The notes under the pieces were generated by a model. That model was not told the origin of the DNA. It did no database searches and saw only the letters and a list, made by a program, of their open reading frames with translations. A stretch of DNA of 64,000 nt from Paraburkholderia saeva. GTDB taxonomy: Bacteria > Pseudomonadota > Gammaproteobacteria > Burkholderiales > Burkholderiaceae. Below are positions 33,299-42,289 of the stretch, piece after piece. The stretch spans positions 124,001 through 188,000 of the forward strand of contig NZ_CAJQZC010000007.1 of the NCBI RefSeq assembly GCF_907164555.1, in the 5' to 3' direction. The position numbers were made by a program, and so were the translations under genes. Numbering within the stretch: position 1 is the stretch's first letter; each line of letters opens with the position of its first letter.

Positions 33299-33862
33299 AT
33301 GGCAACGAAAAGCGTGATGACGGAAGTCAGGGAAATCACCCTGGCAATCGAACTGATCGAACTTGGGGCACGGTTGCAACTCCTCGAGGCGGAAACCAGC
33401 CTCTCGCGCGACCGGCTGATCAGGCTCTACAAGGAACTGAAGGGCGTCTCGCCGCCCAAGGGCATGCTGCCTTTCTCGACAGACTGGTTCATGACCTGGC
33501 AGCCGAATATCCATTCGTCACTGTTCTTCAATATTTACCGGTTCATCAACCTGCAGGGTGGGTGCGATCCGATCCAGTCGATCGTGAAAAGCTACCGGCT
33601 CTATATGGAACACGTCCAGTTGCAGCAGGACGAGCCCGTGTTGAGTCTCACGCGCGCGTGGACGCTGGTGCGCTTCTTCGACTCCGGCATGCTCCAGATG
33701 ACGGCCTGCACGCGCTGCGGCGGACATTTTGTCGCGCATGCGCATGATCCGCAGCAGGGTTTCGTCTGCGGACTGTGCCAGCCGCCTTCGCGGGCCGGCA
33801 AGACGCGCAAGGCCGCCGAGGCAAAAGCCCGTCCGGCCGACCCTTCGATTCTCGCCGCCTGA
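33299..33862 (+). CDS. flhC: Flagellar master regulator subunit FlhC
   Basis: A 187-residue zinc-binding DNA-contacting partner of FlhD. The N-terminal helices (ITLAIELIELGARLQLLEAET), the LPFSTDWFMTWQPNIHSSLF block and the C-terminal zinc ligands CTRC and CGLC (about residues 138-141 and 157-160) are all present. It ends in a short Lys/Ala-rich tail. ATG 33299 follows GAGGGCGG. Transcription may continue into motA, but a separate sigma-28 promoter precedes motA. Confidence 0.95.
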   Translation: MATKSVMTEVREITLAIELIELGARLQLLEAETSLSRDRLIRLYKELKGVSPPKGMLPFSTDWFMTWQPNIHSSLFFNIYRFINLQGGCDPIQSIVKSYRLYMEHVQLQQDEPVLSLTRAWTLVRFFDSGMLQMTACTRCGGHFVAHAHDPQQGFVCGLCQPPSRAGKTRKAAEAKARPADPSILAA

Positions 33863-33941
33863 GCGGGAACCGCCGCGAGAAAGGCCGGCGCACGCAGGGC
33901 CGTCCAGCGCGGCGGCCGGCGCATAAACCGGCGCTTCGCAC

Positions 33942-33962
33942 GGCCGGCTGGCCGAGCCGGCC
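33942..33962 (+). other. GC-rich hairpin downstream of flhC
   Basis: An 8-bp stem GGCCGGCT/AGCCGGCC with a 5-nt loop, 80 bp after flhC and without a T-run. It may protect the flhDC message 3' end or reduce read-through into motA; termination is not certain. Confidence 0.35.
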
Positions 33963-34070
33963 TGCGGCAAGCTGCATACGACGGCAGCGCGCGGCCTGCG
34001 GCGGATGTCCGATCGGCGCGTATCCCCGAGCCCATCTGGTTTACACCGGGTGGGCGGGTCCCTTTTCCCC

Positions 34071-34097
34071 CAAAGTTTTCTGTCCGCGTGCCGTAAA
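34071..34097 (+). promoter_or_regulatory. Sigma-28 (FliA) promoter of motA
   Basis: CAAAGTTTT, total spacer of 15 bp after CAAA, then GCCGTAAA, a good match to TAAAGTTT/GCCGATAA. The 3' part overlaps one arm of a 9-bp inverted repeat (34036-34044 with 34093-34101). It lies about 45 bp before motA and would make motAB-che class 3 genes. Confidence 0.7.
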
Positions 34098-34142
34098 CCA
34101 GTTTAACGACGGTCTCCGTCGCTTCTTTGTGAGGGCTCGGCA

Positions 34143-35003
34143 GTGTTGATTTTCGTGGGAACACTCGTAACGCTGTTGTCCGTCTTCGGCGGCTATGCGC
34201 TGGAAGGTGGCCATCTTGGCGCGCTGTTGCAGCCCGTCGAAGTGCTGATGATTGCGGGAGCGGGGCTTGGTGCGTTCATTCTCGGTAACGGGATGAAGAC
34301 GATCAAGGCCACGGTTCGCGTGATACCGACGCTCTTCAAAGGTGCCAAATACAACAAGGACGTCTACATGGAGCTGATGGCGCTCCTGTACGTGCTGCTC
34401 GCGAAAGCGCGCAAGGAAGGCACGCTGACGCTCGAAGCCGATATCGACGATCCGCAGAAAAGCCCGATCTTCACGCAGTACCCGAAGATCCTGGCGGATC
34501 ACCACATCGTCGAGTTCCTCACCGACTACCTGCGGTTGATGGTGGGCGGCAACATGAACGCCTTCGAAATCGAAAGCCTCATGGACGAGGAAATCGAAAC
34601 CCACCATCACGAAGGCGAGGCTCCGGCCCACGCGCTGATGAAGGTCGGCGATGCGATGCCGGCGTTCGGGATTGTCGCGGCAGTGATGGGCGTGGTGCAC
34701 ACGATGGCGTCCGCGGACAAGCCGCCCGCGATTCTCGGCGAGATGATCGCCCAGGCGCTGGTCGGCACCTTCCTCGGGATTCTGCTGTCGTACGGGCTCA
34801 TCGGGCCGCTCGCGAGCGTGGCTGAACAGCGCGTGACCGAGTCGACCAAGATGTTCCAGTGCATCAAGGTGACGATTCTCGCCAGCCTGAACGGCTATGC
34901 GCCGGCGATCGCCGTCGAGTTCGGCCGCAAGGTGCTCTTCTCGACCGAACGCCCGTCGTTCACCGAGCTGGAAGAGCACGTGCGCCGCGTCAAGGCGAAA
35001 TAA
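34143..35003 (+). CDS. motA: Flagellar motor stator protein MotA
   Basis: A 286-residue inner-membrane protein with four membrane helices: two near the N terminus (LIFVGTLVTLLSVFGGYAL and the following IAGAGLGAFILG) and two near residues 170-225 (MPAFGIVAAVMGVVHTM, ALVGTFLGILLSYGLIGPL). The conserved prolines in these last two helices and the cytoplasmic loop between are typical. With MotB it forms the proton channel that drives rotation. GTG 34143 is the start. motB follows after 21 bp. Confidence 0.96.
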   Translation: MLIFVGTLVTLLSVFGGYALEGGHLGALLQPVEVLMIAGAGLGAFILGNGMKTIKATVRVIPTLFKGAKYNKDVYMELMALLYVLLAKARKEGTLTLEADIDDPQKSPIFTQYPKILADHHIVEFLTDYLRLMVGGNMNAFEIESLMDEEIETHHHEGEAPAHALMKVGDAMPAFGIVAAVMGVVHTMASADKPPAILGEMIAQALVGTFLGILLSYGLIGPLASVAEQRVTESTKMFQCIKVTILASLNGYAPAIAVEFGRKVLFSTERPSFTELEEHVRRVKAK

Positions 35004-35024
35004 GGCGACGGCCGGGGACTGGGA

Positions 35025-36035
35025 ATGAGCAAGGATAAGGACCGCGCAATCGTCGTCAAGCGTTCGGCGCCGAGGAAGTCCGGCCATCACGGCGGCGCCT
35101 GGAAGCTGGCATACGCCGACTTCATGACCGCGATGATGGCGTTCTTCCTGTTGATGTGGCTGCTGAGCTCGGCATCGACAACGCAGCTGCGCGGCATTGC
35201 CGAGTACTTCAACCAGCCGCTCAAGGTTTCGTTGCTGGGCGGCGATCGCAGTGCCGAAGACTCGAGCATCCTGAAAGGCGGCGGTCGCGACATCTCGACC
35301 GACCAGCAGGGCATTACCCGTCAGAGTGACGGTTCGATGGCACGTGCCGAGAAGACCGCCGCCCACAACGACGACGACGCGGCCAATCAAACCCAGGGAT
35401 CGCTCGAGCGCCGCGAGCAGGTTCGTCTGCATGACCTGCAGGTGAAGCTGATGGCGGCGATCGAGGCCAACCCGGTGCTGCGCCAGTTCAAGCAGCAGAT
35501 CCGCATCGATTCGACGCTGACGGGCCTGCGCATCGAGATCGTCGATTCGCAGAAGCGGCCGATGTTCGCCACGGCGCGCGACATCGTCGAGCCGTACATG
35601 CGCGACATCCTGCGCGAGATCGGCAAGACGCTGAACGACGTGCCGAACCGCATCGTCGTGCAGGGCCACACCGACGCCGTGCAGTATGCCGGCGGCGAGA
35701 AGGGCTACAGCAACTGGGAGCTCTCGGCGGACCGCGCGAACGCGTCGCGGCGCGAACTGATCTCCGGTGGCATGGATGAAGCGAAGGTGCTGCGCGTGCT
35801 CGGTCTTGCGTCGACGCAGAACCTGAACAAGGCCGACCCGCTCGATCCGGAAAACCGTCGTATCAGCATCATCGTGCTCAACCGCAAGTCGGAAGAAGCG
35901 CTGATGCGGGACGACACCACGACGACGACGCTGTCGTCGGATGCAGCGGGCTCGGCGAAGCAGCCGCTGCTCGAAAAGATTTCGCAGCCGGTAACGGTTG
36001 CACCCAGAACGGCGCCGGCAGCGGCGACGCAGTAA
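35025..36035 (+). CDS. motB: Flagellar motor stator protein MotB
   Basis: A 336-residue stator subunit. A single membrane helix (residues 28-48) carries the proton-binding D32 in AYADFMTAMMAFF. Residues 190-280 form the OmpA-like peptidoglycan-binding domain, with VQGHTDAVQ and the NWELSADRANASRREL block. The linker and the C-terminal 40 residues are hydrophilic and variable. It anchors MotA to the cell wall. Followed by cheY1 and cheA in the same transcriptional direction. Confidence 0.96.
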   Translation: MSKDKDRAIVVKRSAPRKSGHHGGAWKLAYADFMTAMMAFFLLMWLLSSASTTQLRGIAEYFNQPLKVSLLGGDRSAEDSSILKGGGRDISTDQQGITRQSDGSMARAEKTAAHNDDDAANQTQGSLERREQVRLHDLQVKLMAAIEANPVLRQFKQQIRIDSTLTGLRIEIVDSQKRPMFATARDIVEPYMRDILREIGKTLNDVPNRIVVQGHTDAVQYAGGEKGYSNWELSADRANASRRELISGGMDEAKVLRVLGLASTQNLNKADPLDPENRRISIIVLNRKSEEALMRDDTTTTTLSSDAAGSAKQPLLEKISQPVTVAPRTAPAAATQ

Positions 36036-36122
36036 CGAAGGAACAGGCGGTTGTCTGGCCGGCAGAAGCGCCGGGGCGGCGCGGCAGGCCGGACAGCCCA
36101 CAGTGAGCGCAGTGAGGATTTC

Positions 36123-36500
36123 ATGATCAGGCACATTCTGGCCATCGACGACTCGGCAGCGATGCGGGAGATTCTCTCGGCGACGCTGACGGCGGCCGGC
36201 TATCAGGTGACGCTCGCGGCAGACGGCGAGGCAGGGCTGGAGAACGCGCTGGCAATGCCGTTCGACCTCGTGCTGACGGACCAGCACATGCCCGGCCGCA
36301 CGGGCCTCGATCTGATCGCCGCGCTGCGCGACAACCCGGCGTATCAGGCGACGCCCATTCTTGTGCTGACGACCGAATCCGGCGACGCATTCAAGGCGGC
36401 GGCGCGCGATGCGGGCGCGACCGGCTGGATCGAAAAGCCGCTCGACCCCGACATGCTGACGGAGCTGGTCGCGGCGCTCGCCGAACCTGGCGTTGTCTGA
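36123..36500 (+). CDS. Single-domain response regulator (CheY-like, cheY1)
   Basis: A 125-residue receiver domain. Acidic pocket D9/D10, phospho-acceptor D53 in LTDQHMPG, the threonine near residue 83 in LVLTTES, and K105 in EKPLDP are present. ATG 36123 is the family start. It lies between motB and cheA and differs from the second CheY (44234..44629), which has the classic PNLDG and VVKPF sequence. It may be a phosphate sink for CheA or act on a different target; which one switches the motor is not settled by sequence. Confidence 0.9.
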   Translation: MIRHILAIDDSAAMREILSATLTAAGYQVTLAADGEAGLENALAMPFDLVLTDQHMPGRTGLDLIAALRDNPAYQATPILVLTTESGDAFKAAARDAGATGWIEKPLDPDMLTELVAALAEPGVV

Positions 36501-36567
36501 GCGGCGACGGACGAAGCGAAACAAGACACAGCCCAGCCCAGACAGGATCTCTCGCGGTGACCCAGGC

Positions 36568-38811
36568 ATGACACTCGACATCACTCAGTTCTACCAGACG
36601 TTTTTCGATGAAGCGGACGAACTGCTCGCGCAGATGGAGCAGCTGCTGCTCAATCTCGACATCGGCCATCCCGATCCGGAAGACCTCGCGGCGATTTTCC
36701 GCGCGGCGCACTCGATCAAGGGCGGCGCGGCGACCTTCGGCTTTACCGCACTGACCGAAACGACGCACATTCTCGAATCGCTGCTCGACCGCGCACGCAA
36801 TAACGAACTCGTGCTGCGCAAGGACATGATCGATACGTTCCTCGAAACGAAGGACGTGCTCTCGGGTCAGCTCGCCGATTACCGTGCGAGCACTGAACCG
36901 GACGCGACGATCGCGAAGGCGATCCAGGCGCGCCTCGATTTTCTCTACAACGAAAGCCGCGGTATGGCAGCAGCGCCTGCCGCCACAGCCGCGCCCGCAC
37001 CGGCCGCAGCAACACCCGCTGTGCGGGCGCCGGAGCACGTGGTTGAGCAGGCTGTGCAGGAAGTCGGCGAGAAGGCGGCCGGCGCGACGGCGGCGTCCGC
37101 CGCAGCGGGCGCGGGCAATGCGGGCGGACCGCATCTGAAGATTACGCTACGGGGAGTAGGTGAGAAGGACCAGGAACTGCTGACAGAAGAACTCGGCAAC
37201 CTGGGGCATATCGTCGGACAGGTGAAGACAGGCAGCGATCTGACGCTGTGGCTCGAATCCGATGTGTCGTCCGACGACATCATCGCCGTGTGCTGTTTCG
37301 TGATTGACGACAGTCAGATCGAAATCGGCCGTGGCGCAGCGCCGGTGGACGAGTCGCAGGAGGGCGAACCTGGAGCGCCCGAACCTGAAGCCCAGAGCCC
37401 GGCGCACGCAGACAGCGTGACGGATGGAGGCGCGGGGGCGCCGACCGCCGCCGCGCCGGCTGCGGCAGTCGACGCGCATCCCGCGGAAGCGGCGAGCGCG
37501 TCTGTCGCGCCCGCGGCAGGAGCCGTTGCACCGGCCCCTGCCGCGCAGGGCAGCGCTGCGGCTGGCGGTACGGAAGCCGAGCGCAAGGGCGCCGCCCGCC
37601 CGGCGGCCGCCAACGCCGCGGAAGGCAGTTCGATCCGCGTCGGCGTCGAAAAAGTAGACCAGCTGATCAACCTCGTCGGTGAACTGGTGATCACGCAGGC
37701 CATGCTGGCAGAAACCACCAGCACCTTCGACCCGGCGTTGCACGACCGCCTCTTCAATGGCATGGCGCAGCTCGAGCGCAACGCGCGCGACCTGCAGGAA
37801 GCGGTGATGTCGATCCGCATGATGCCGATGGATTACGTCTTCAGCCGCTTCCCGCGTCTCGTGCGCGATCTCGCGGCGAAACTCGGCAAGGAAGTGGAAC
37901 TCGTCACCTTCGGTCAGGCGACCGAACTCGACAAGAGCCTCATCGAACGCATCATCGATCCGCTGACCCACCTCGTGCGCAACAGTCTCGATCACGGCAT
38001 CGAAACGGTGGAAGCGCGTCGCGCGGCGGGCAAGGATTCGACCGGGCAGCTCGTGCTGTCGGCCGCGCATCACGGCGGCAACATCGTGATCGAAGTCAGC
38101 GACGACGGCGCCGGCCTGCGTCGCGACAAGATTCTCGCAAAGGCAGCGAAGCAGGGCATGCAGGTCAGCGAAACCATGACCGACGAAGAGGTCTGGAACC
38201 TGATTTTCCTGCCGGGCTTCTCGACCGCCGAGCAGGTCACCGACGTCTCGGGCCGCGGTGTCGGTATGGACGTGGTGAAACGGAACATCCAGTCGATGGG
38301 CGGTCACGTCGAAATCACATCGCACGCGGGCAAGGGCAGCACGACACGCATCGTGTTGCCGCTCACGCTGGCGATCCTGGACGGCATGTCGGTGAAGGTG
38401 GGCAGCGAGATCTTTATTCTGCCGCTCAACTTCGTAATGGAGTCGCTCCAGCCGCAGGCCGAAGATATTTACAGCGTCGCCGCCGGCGAACGCGTGGTGC
38501 GCGTGCGTGGCGAATATCTGCCGCTCGTCGCGCTTCACGAAGTGTTCTCGGTGGAAGACGCGAAGGTCGACCCGACGCAGGGCATCGTCACGATCATGCA
38601 GACCGAAGGCAGGCGCTTCGCGATGCTGATCGACGAACTGGTCGGCCAGCAGCAGGTTGTGGTGAAGAACCTCGAAACGAATTACCGCAAGGTGCACGGC
38701 ATTTCTGCCGCAACCATTCTCGGCGACGGCAGTGTCGCGCTGATTGTGGACGTCGCGGCACTGAACCGCGAAAACCGTGCAGCGCACGGCGCCCTGAACA
38801 CTCTTTCCTAA
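36568..38811 (+). CDS. cheA: Chemotaxis histidine kinase CheA
   Basis: A 747-residue kinase. The HPt domain has the phosphorylated H48 in RAAHSIKGG. A long Ala/Pro-rich linker (residues 130-370) surrounds the P2-like CheY-binding region. Dimerisation and catalytic domains follow, with the N box HLVRNSLDHGIE near 475, G1 SDDGAGL near 515 and G2 GRGVGMDVVK near 565. A C-terminal CheW-like domain starts near 615. It phosphorylates CheY and CheB under receptor control. ATG 36568 is used; an in-frame ATG at 36493 would overlap cheY1. Confidence 0.96.
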   Translation: MTLDITQFYQTFFDEADELLAQMEQLLLNLDIGHPDPEDLAAIFRAAHSIKGGAATFGFTALTETTHILESLLDRARNNELVLRKDMIDTFLETKDVLSGQLADYRASTEPDATIAKAIQARLDFLYNESRGMAAAPAATAAPAPAAATPAVRAPEHVVEQAVQEVGEKAAGATAASAAAGAGNAGGPHLKITLRGVGEKDQELLTEELGNLGHIVGQVKTGSDLTLWLESDVSSDDIIAVCCFVIDDSQIEIGRGAAPVDESQEGEPGAPEPEAQSPAHADSVTDGGAGAPTAAAPAAAVDAHPAEAASASVAPAAGAVAPAPAAQGSAAAGGTEAERKGAARPAAANAAEGSSIRVGVEKVDQLINLVGELVITQAMLAETTSTFDPALHDRLFNGMAQLERNARDLQEAVMSIRMMPMDYVFSRFPRLVRDLAAKLGKEVELVTFGQATELDKSLIERIIDPLTHLVRNSLDHGIETVEARRAAGKDSTGQLVLSAAHHGGNIVIEVSDDGAGLRRDKILAKAAKQGMQVSETMTDEEVWNLIFLPGFSTAEQVTDVSGRGVGMDVVKRNIQSMGGHVEITSHAGKGSTTRIVLPLTLAILDGMSVKVGSEIFILPLNFVMESLQPQAEDIYSVAAGERVVRVRGEYLPLVALHEVFSVEDAKVDPTQGIVTIMQTEGRRFAMLIDELVGQQQVVVKNLETNYRKVHGISAATILGDGSVALIVDVAALNRENRAAHGALNTLS

Positions 38812-38844
38812 CCTATCAATTAACCCAACCGTTTGGGGGCTTAC

Positions 38845-39372
38845 GTGGCAGACGTCCAATCCATCAATTCGACCGTGAGCGGCGCGAATGGCCGCCGCGA
38901 TGCAGGACAGGCCGACGCAGGCGGTCAGGAATTCCTGGTCTTCACGCTCGGCGCGGAAGAATACGGCATCGACATCCTGAAGGTTCAGGAGATCCGCGGC
39001 TACGACAACGTCACGCGCATCGCGAACGCGCCCGAGTTCATCAAGGGCGTGATCAATCTGCGCGGCATCATCGTGCCGATCGTCGACATGCGTATCAAGT
39101 TTCATCTGGGCCGCGTCGAGTACGACCACCAGACCGTCGTGATCATCCTGAACGTCGCGCATCGCGTGGTCGGCATGGTGGTCGACGGTGTGTCGGACGT
39201 GCTCACGCTCGCAACCGACCAGATCATGCCCGCACCGGAATTCGGCGCGACGCTGACCACCGAGTATCTGACCGGCCTCGGCACGGTCGACGGCCGCATG
39301 CTGATCCTGATGGACATCGAAAAGCTGATGACCAGCCGGGAAATGGCGCTGATCGAGACGCTCGCGAAGTAA
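38845..39372 (+). CDS. cheW: Chemotaxis coupling protein CheW
   Basis: A 175-residue adaptor linking receptors to CheA. The QEFLVFTLGAEEYGIDILKVQEIRGY block near residue 30 and the NLRGIIVPIVDMR block near 77 are family signatures. GTG 38845 with GGGGG upstream is preferred; an in-frame TTG lies four codons earlier. It stands between cheA and the receptor gene in the usual order. Confidence 0.95.
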   Translation: MADVQSINSTVSGANGRRDAGQADAGGQEFLVFTLGAEEYGIDILKVQEIRGYDNVTRIANAPEFIKGVINLRGIIVPIVDMRIKFHLGRVEYDHQTVVIILNVAHRVVGMVVDGVSDVLTLATDQIMPAPEFGATLTTEYLTGLGTVDGRMLILMDIEKLMTSREMALIETLAK

Positions 39373-39419
39373 GCCGGGCGAGCATACGTACTTAGACAGG
39401 CAAAACGGGAGAACAGACG

Positions 39420-41321
39420 ATGCTGGGCAAGTTGTCGATCCGCACCTCGCTGACAGCGGTGGGCGCCCTTCTGGTTGCGCTGACCGTGGTGGTCGGCGCA
39501 CTCGGGCTGGCGGCGCTGAATCGTGCGAGCCAGTCGCTTGACTCGATCGCCAGTGGCGATCTGGTGGCGATTCACGCGCTCGACGACACGGCGTCGTACA
39601 TGCTGCGCTCGCGCATTTCGCTGAACCGCTTCGAGGCGCTCACGGCAGCCGGCAACGCGGACGAAGCGAAGAAGGCGTTCGAGCGCGCGCAGGAACTGCT
39701 CGGCAAGTCAGGCGAAGCGTGGCAGCTCTATCTCGCGGCGCCGAAGAACAACGTCGATGGGGCGCTGCTGGACGAACTGCTGGCGCGCCACACGGCGGTG
39801 ATGCGTGATGGCGTCGACCCCGAATTTGCGGCCTTGCGCGCAAACGATCTCGCGGCTTACCACGCAATCGCGGACACGAAAATCAGCCCGATGTTCGTCG
39901 CGTACGACAGCGCCTCGGTGCCGGTCGTGAAGGCGCTGCAGCAGAACGCCGTCGACGGCCACGAGGCTTCGCAGGCGAACATCTCGACGATGACGGCGCT
40001 CATTATCGGCGTGACGGTGCTCGCGCTCGTCATGGTGGTGCTGATCCGCTTCGCGCTGCGCGGCCTGATCGTGAAGCCGTTGAAGGATGCCGTTGACGCG
40101 TTCGAGCGCATCGCCTCGGGCGACCTGACCGAGCGCGTCGAAGTGTTCAGCACGAACGAATTCGGCGATCTGTTCCGCGCAATCCAGCACATGCAGGAGA
40201 GCCTCGCGACGATGGTGAAGTCGGTGCACGGCAGCGCCGGCTCGATCGACACCGGCGCGCGCGAGATCGCGATAGGCAACACCGACCTGTCGCAGCGCAC
40301 CGAGCAGCAGGCGGCTTCGCTGCAGGAAACCGCATCGAGCATGGAGCAGCTGACGGGCACCGTGCGCCAGAACGCCGAGAACGCGCGCCAGGCGAGCCAG
40401 CTGGCCGTCAATGCGTCCGACATCGCGACGCGCGGCGGCGACGTGGTGAGCCAGGTCGTGAGCACGATGCAGGACATCGCGACGAGTTCGAACAAGGTCG
40501 TCGACATCATCGGCGTGATCGAAGGCATTGCGTTCCAGACCAACATTCTTGCGCTGAACGCCGCGGTCGAAGCGGCGCGTGCGGGCGAACAGGGCCGCGG
40601 CTTCGCGGTCGTCGCGGGCGAAGTGCGCAGTCTCGCGCAACGCAGCGCGAGCGCGGCGAAGGAAATCAAGGAACTGATCGGCACGTCCGCCGACAAGGTT
40701 CAGAGCGGCTCGGTGCTGGTCGGCCGTGCCGGTACGACGATGGACGAGATCGTGCAGGCCGTGCGCCGCGTGACCGACATCATGGGCGAGATCAGTGCGG
40801 CGTCGGAAGAGCAGTCGACCGGCATCGAGCAGGTCAACCGCGCCGTCGTGCAGATGGACGAAGTGACGCAACAGAACGCGGCGCTCGTCGAAGAAGCAGC
40901 GGCCGCCGCCGCATCGCTCGAAGAACAGACGCGCCAGTTGCAGACCGTGGTCGGCGGCTGGCGGGTAGCGGGCGGCGTGCAGGAGCAGCAGCGCAGCGTC
41001 GCGCGCGCGCAGCGTGCGCGTGCGCCGGTCACGCCGGCGGCGAAGCCCGCAGGGCAGGCCGCACCGGCGACGCCTTCGGCCGCTTCGGCCCAGGCAGCGC
41101 ACGCAGCACCGGCAGCGCAGGCAGCAAAAGCACCGGCAGCAAAGGCGCCGGCAGCGCCGGCCGCAGCGGCACCGCTCCTGAGGCCCGAGCCTGCGGCACT
41201 CCGCTCCGACGCCCCGGTAAAGCAGAAAAAGACATCAGCAGGCACAGGTGAACCGGCAGCGCGCCCGGCTCCGCCGGCGTCCAGCACAGCCGGCCCGGAT
41301 GCCGACTGGGAAACGTTCTAG
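39420..41321 (+). CDS. Methyl-accepting chemotaxis protein (Tar/Tsr-like)
   Basis: A 633-residue receptor. Two membrane helices (about residues 8-32 and 185-215) flank a four-helix periplasmic sensor. A HAMP domain follows, then a signalling domain with the hairpin tip EGIAFQTNILALNAAVEAARAG near 365 and adaptation helices. The C terminus is a 100-residue Ala/Pro-rich tether ending in DWETF, the CheR/CheB docking pentapeptide of enteric major receptors. The ligand cannot be predicted. It sits directly before cheR, in keeping with that docking site. Confidence 0.93.
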   Translation: MLGKLSIRTSLTAVGALLVALTVVVGALGLAALNRASQSLDSIASGDLVAIHALDDTASYMLRSRISLNRFEALTAAGNADEAKKAFERAQELLGKSGEAWQLYLAAPKNNVDGALLDELLARHTAVMRDGVDPEFAALRANDLAAYHAIADTKISPMFVAYDSASVPVVKALQQNAVDGHEASQANISTMTALIIGVTVLALVMVVLIRFALRGLIVKPLKDAVDAFERIASGDLTERVEVFSTNEFGDLFRAIQHMQESLATMVKSVHGSAGSIDTGAREIAIGNTDLSQRTEQQAASLQETASSMEQLTGTVRQNAENARQASQLAVNASDIATRGGDVVSQVVSTMQDIATSSNKVVDIIGVIEGIAFQTNILALNAAVEAARAGEQGRGFAVVAGEVRSLAQRSASAAKEIKELIGTSADKVQSGSVLVGRAGTTMDEIVQAVRRVTDIMGEISAASEEQSTGIEQVNRAVVQMDEVTQQNAALVEEAAAAAASLEEQTRQLQTVVGGWRVAGGVQEQQRSVARAQRARAPVTPAAKPAGQAAPATPSAASAQAAHAAPAAQAAKAPAAKAPAAPAAAAPLLRPEPAALRSDAPVKQKKTSAGTGEPAARPAPPASSTAGPDADWETF

Positions 41322-41338
41322 GAAATTGGCGGTCAGGC

Positions 41339-42289
41339 ATGATGGCAACGCGCGCAGAGCCGCGGCCCGAAAGGGCCGACGCAGTTCGCTCAGGTGATCA
41401 GGGACGTGATTTCGAGTTCACATCGGCGGATTTCGCACGTATTCGCGAACTGATTCACCGCAGCGCGGGGATTTCGCTGTCGGACCACAAGCGGGACATG
41501 GCATACAGCCGCCTCGCGCGGCGCCTGCGCGCCCGCGGCCTGGAAACCTTCAAGTCGTATCTTGACCTGCTCGAATCCGCCAACGATCCGGCCGAGTGGG
41601 AAGCGTTCACGAACGCGCTCACCACGAACCTGACGGCGTTTTTCCGCGAGGCACACCACTTCCCGATCCTTGCCGAATTCGTGAAGAAGCGCAGCTCGCC
41701 GGTATCCGTGTGGTGCTCGGCAGCGTCCACCGGCGAAGAGCCGTATTCGATCGCGATGACGCTGATCGAGGCGCTCGGCGACAGCGCGGCACGCAGCGCG
41801 ACCGTGCTCGCCACCGACATCGACACGCAGGTGCTCGCCAAAGCCGAAGCCGGCACGTACCAGTTCGACCAGGTCAAGCATCTGTCGCCGGAGCGGTTGA
41901 AGCGTTTCTTTTTGCGCGGCACCGGCGCGCACGCCGGCATGGTGAAGGTGCGCCCCGAGGTGCGCGCGATGGTCCGCTTCGCGCAGCTCAACCTGACCGA
42001 CCGTGACTACGCGTTGCGCTCCCAGTTCGACGCAATCTTTTGCCGCAACGTCATGATCTATTTCGACAAGCCGACGCAGTCACACGTGCTGTCGCGCTTC
42101 GAGCCGCTCGTCAAGCCCGGCGGCCTGCTGTTCGCCGGCCACTCCGAAAATTTCACGTACGTGACGCAGGCATTCAGGCTGCGCGGCCAGACCGTCTACG
42201 AACTGACGCGCGACGCCAGCGGCACGCGCGGCACGTCCCGCGCCTCATCGGGCATCGGCGCGCCGGCGATGGGTGAGGTCAGCGTATGA
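41339..42289 (+). CDS. cheR: Chemotaxis receptor methyltransferase CheR
   Basis: A 316-residue SAM-dependent glutamate methyltransferase. The N-terminal helical domain (RELIHRSAGISLSDHKRDM) and the catalytic domain with SVWCSAASTGEEPYSIAM near residue 122 and IFCRNVMIYFD near 230 are diagnostic. It methylates receptor glutamates to reset sensitivity. Its stop overlaps the cheD start (ATGA). Either of two adjacent ATGs (41339, 41342) may be used. Confidence 0.95.
   Translation: MMATRAEPRPERADAVRSGDQGRDFEFTSADFARIRELIHRSAGISLSDHKRDMAYSRLARRLRARGLETFKSYLDLLESANDPAEWEAFTNALTTNLTAFFREAHHFPILAEFVKKRSSPVSVWCSAASTGEEPYSIAMTLIEALGDSAARSATVLATDIDTQVLAKAEAGTYQFDQVKHLSPERLKRFFLRGTGAHAGMVKVRPEVRAMVRFAQLNLTDRDYALRSQFDAIFCRNVMIYFDKPTQSHVLSRFEPLVKPGGLLFAGHSENFTYVTQAFRLRGQTVYELTRDASGTRGTSRASSGIGAPAMGEVSV

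Noticed and set aside
34041..36584. Very long minus-strand open frame (over 800 codons) opposite motA, motB and cheY1
   Set aside because: It is antisense to strongly recognised genes, has an Arg/His-rich composition typical of the shadow frame in high-GC DNA, and lacks a ribosome site.
37147..39501. Long minus-strand open frame opposite cheA and cheW
   Set aside because: Same pattern of antisense shadow in high-GC coding DNA; both plus-strand genes have complete family motifs.
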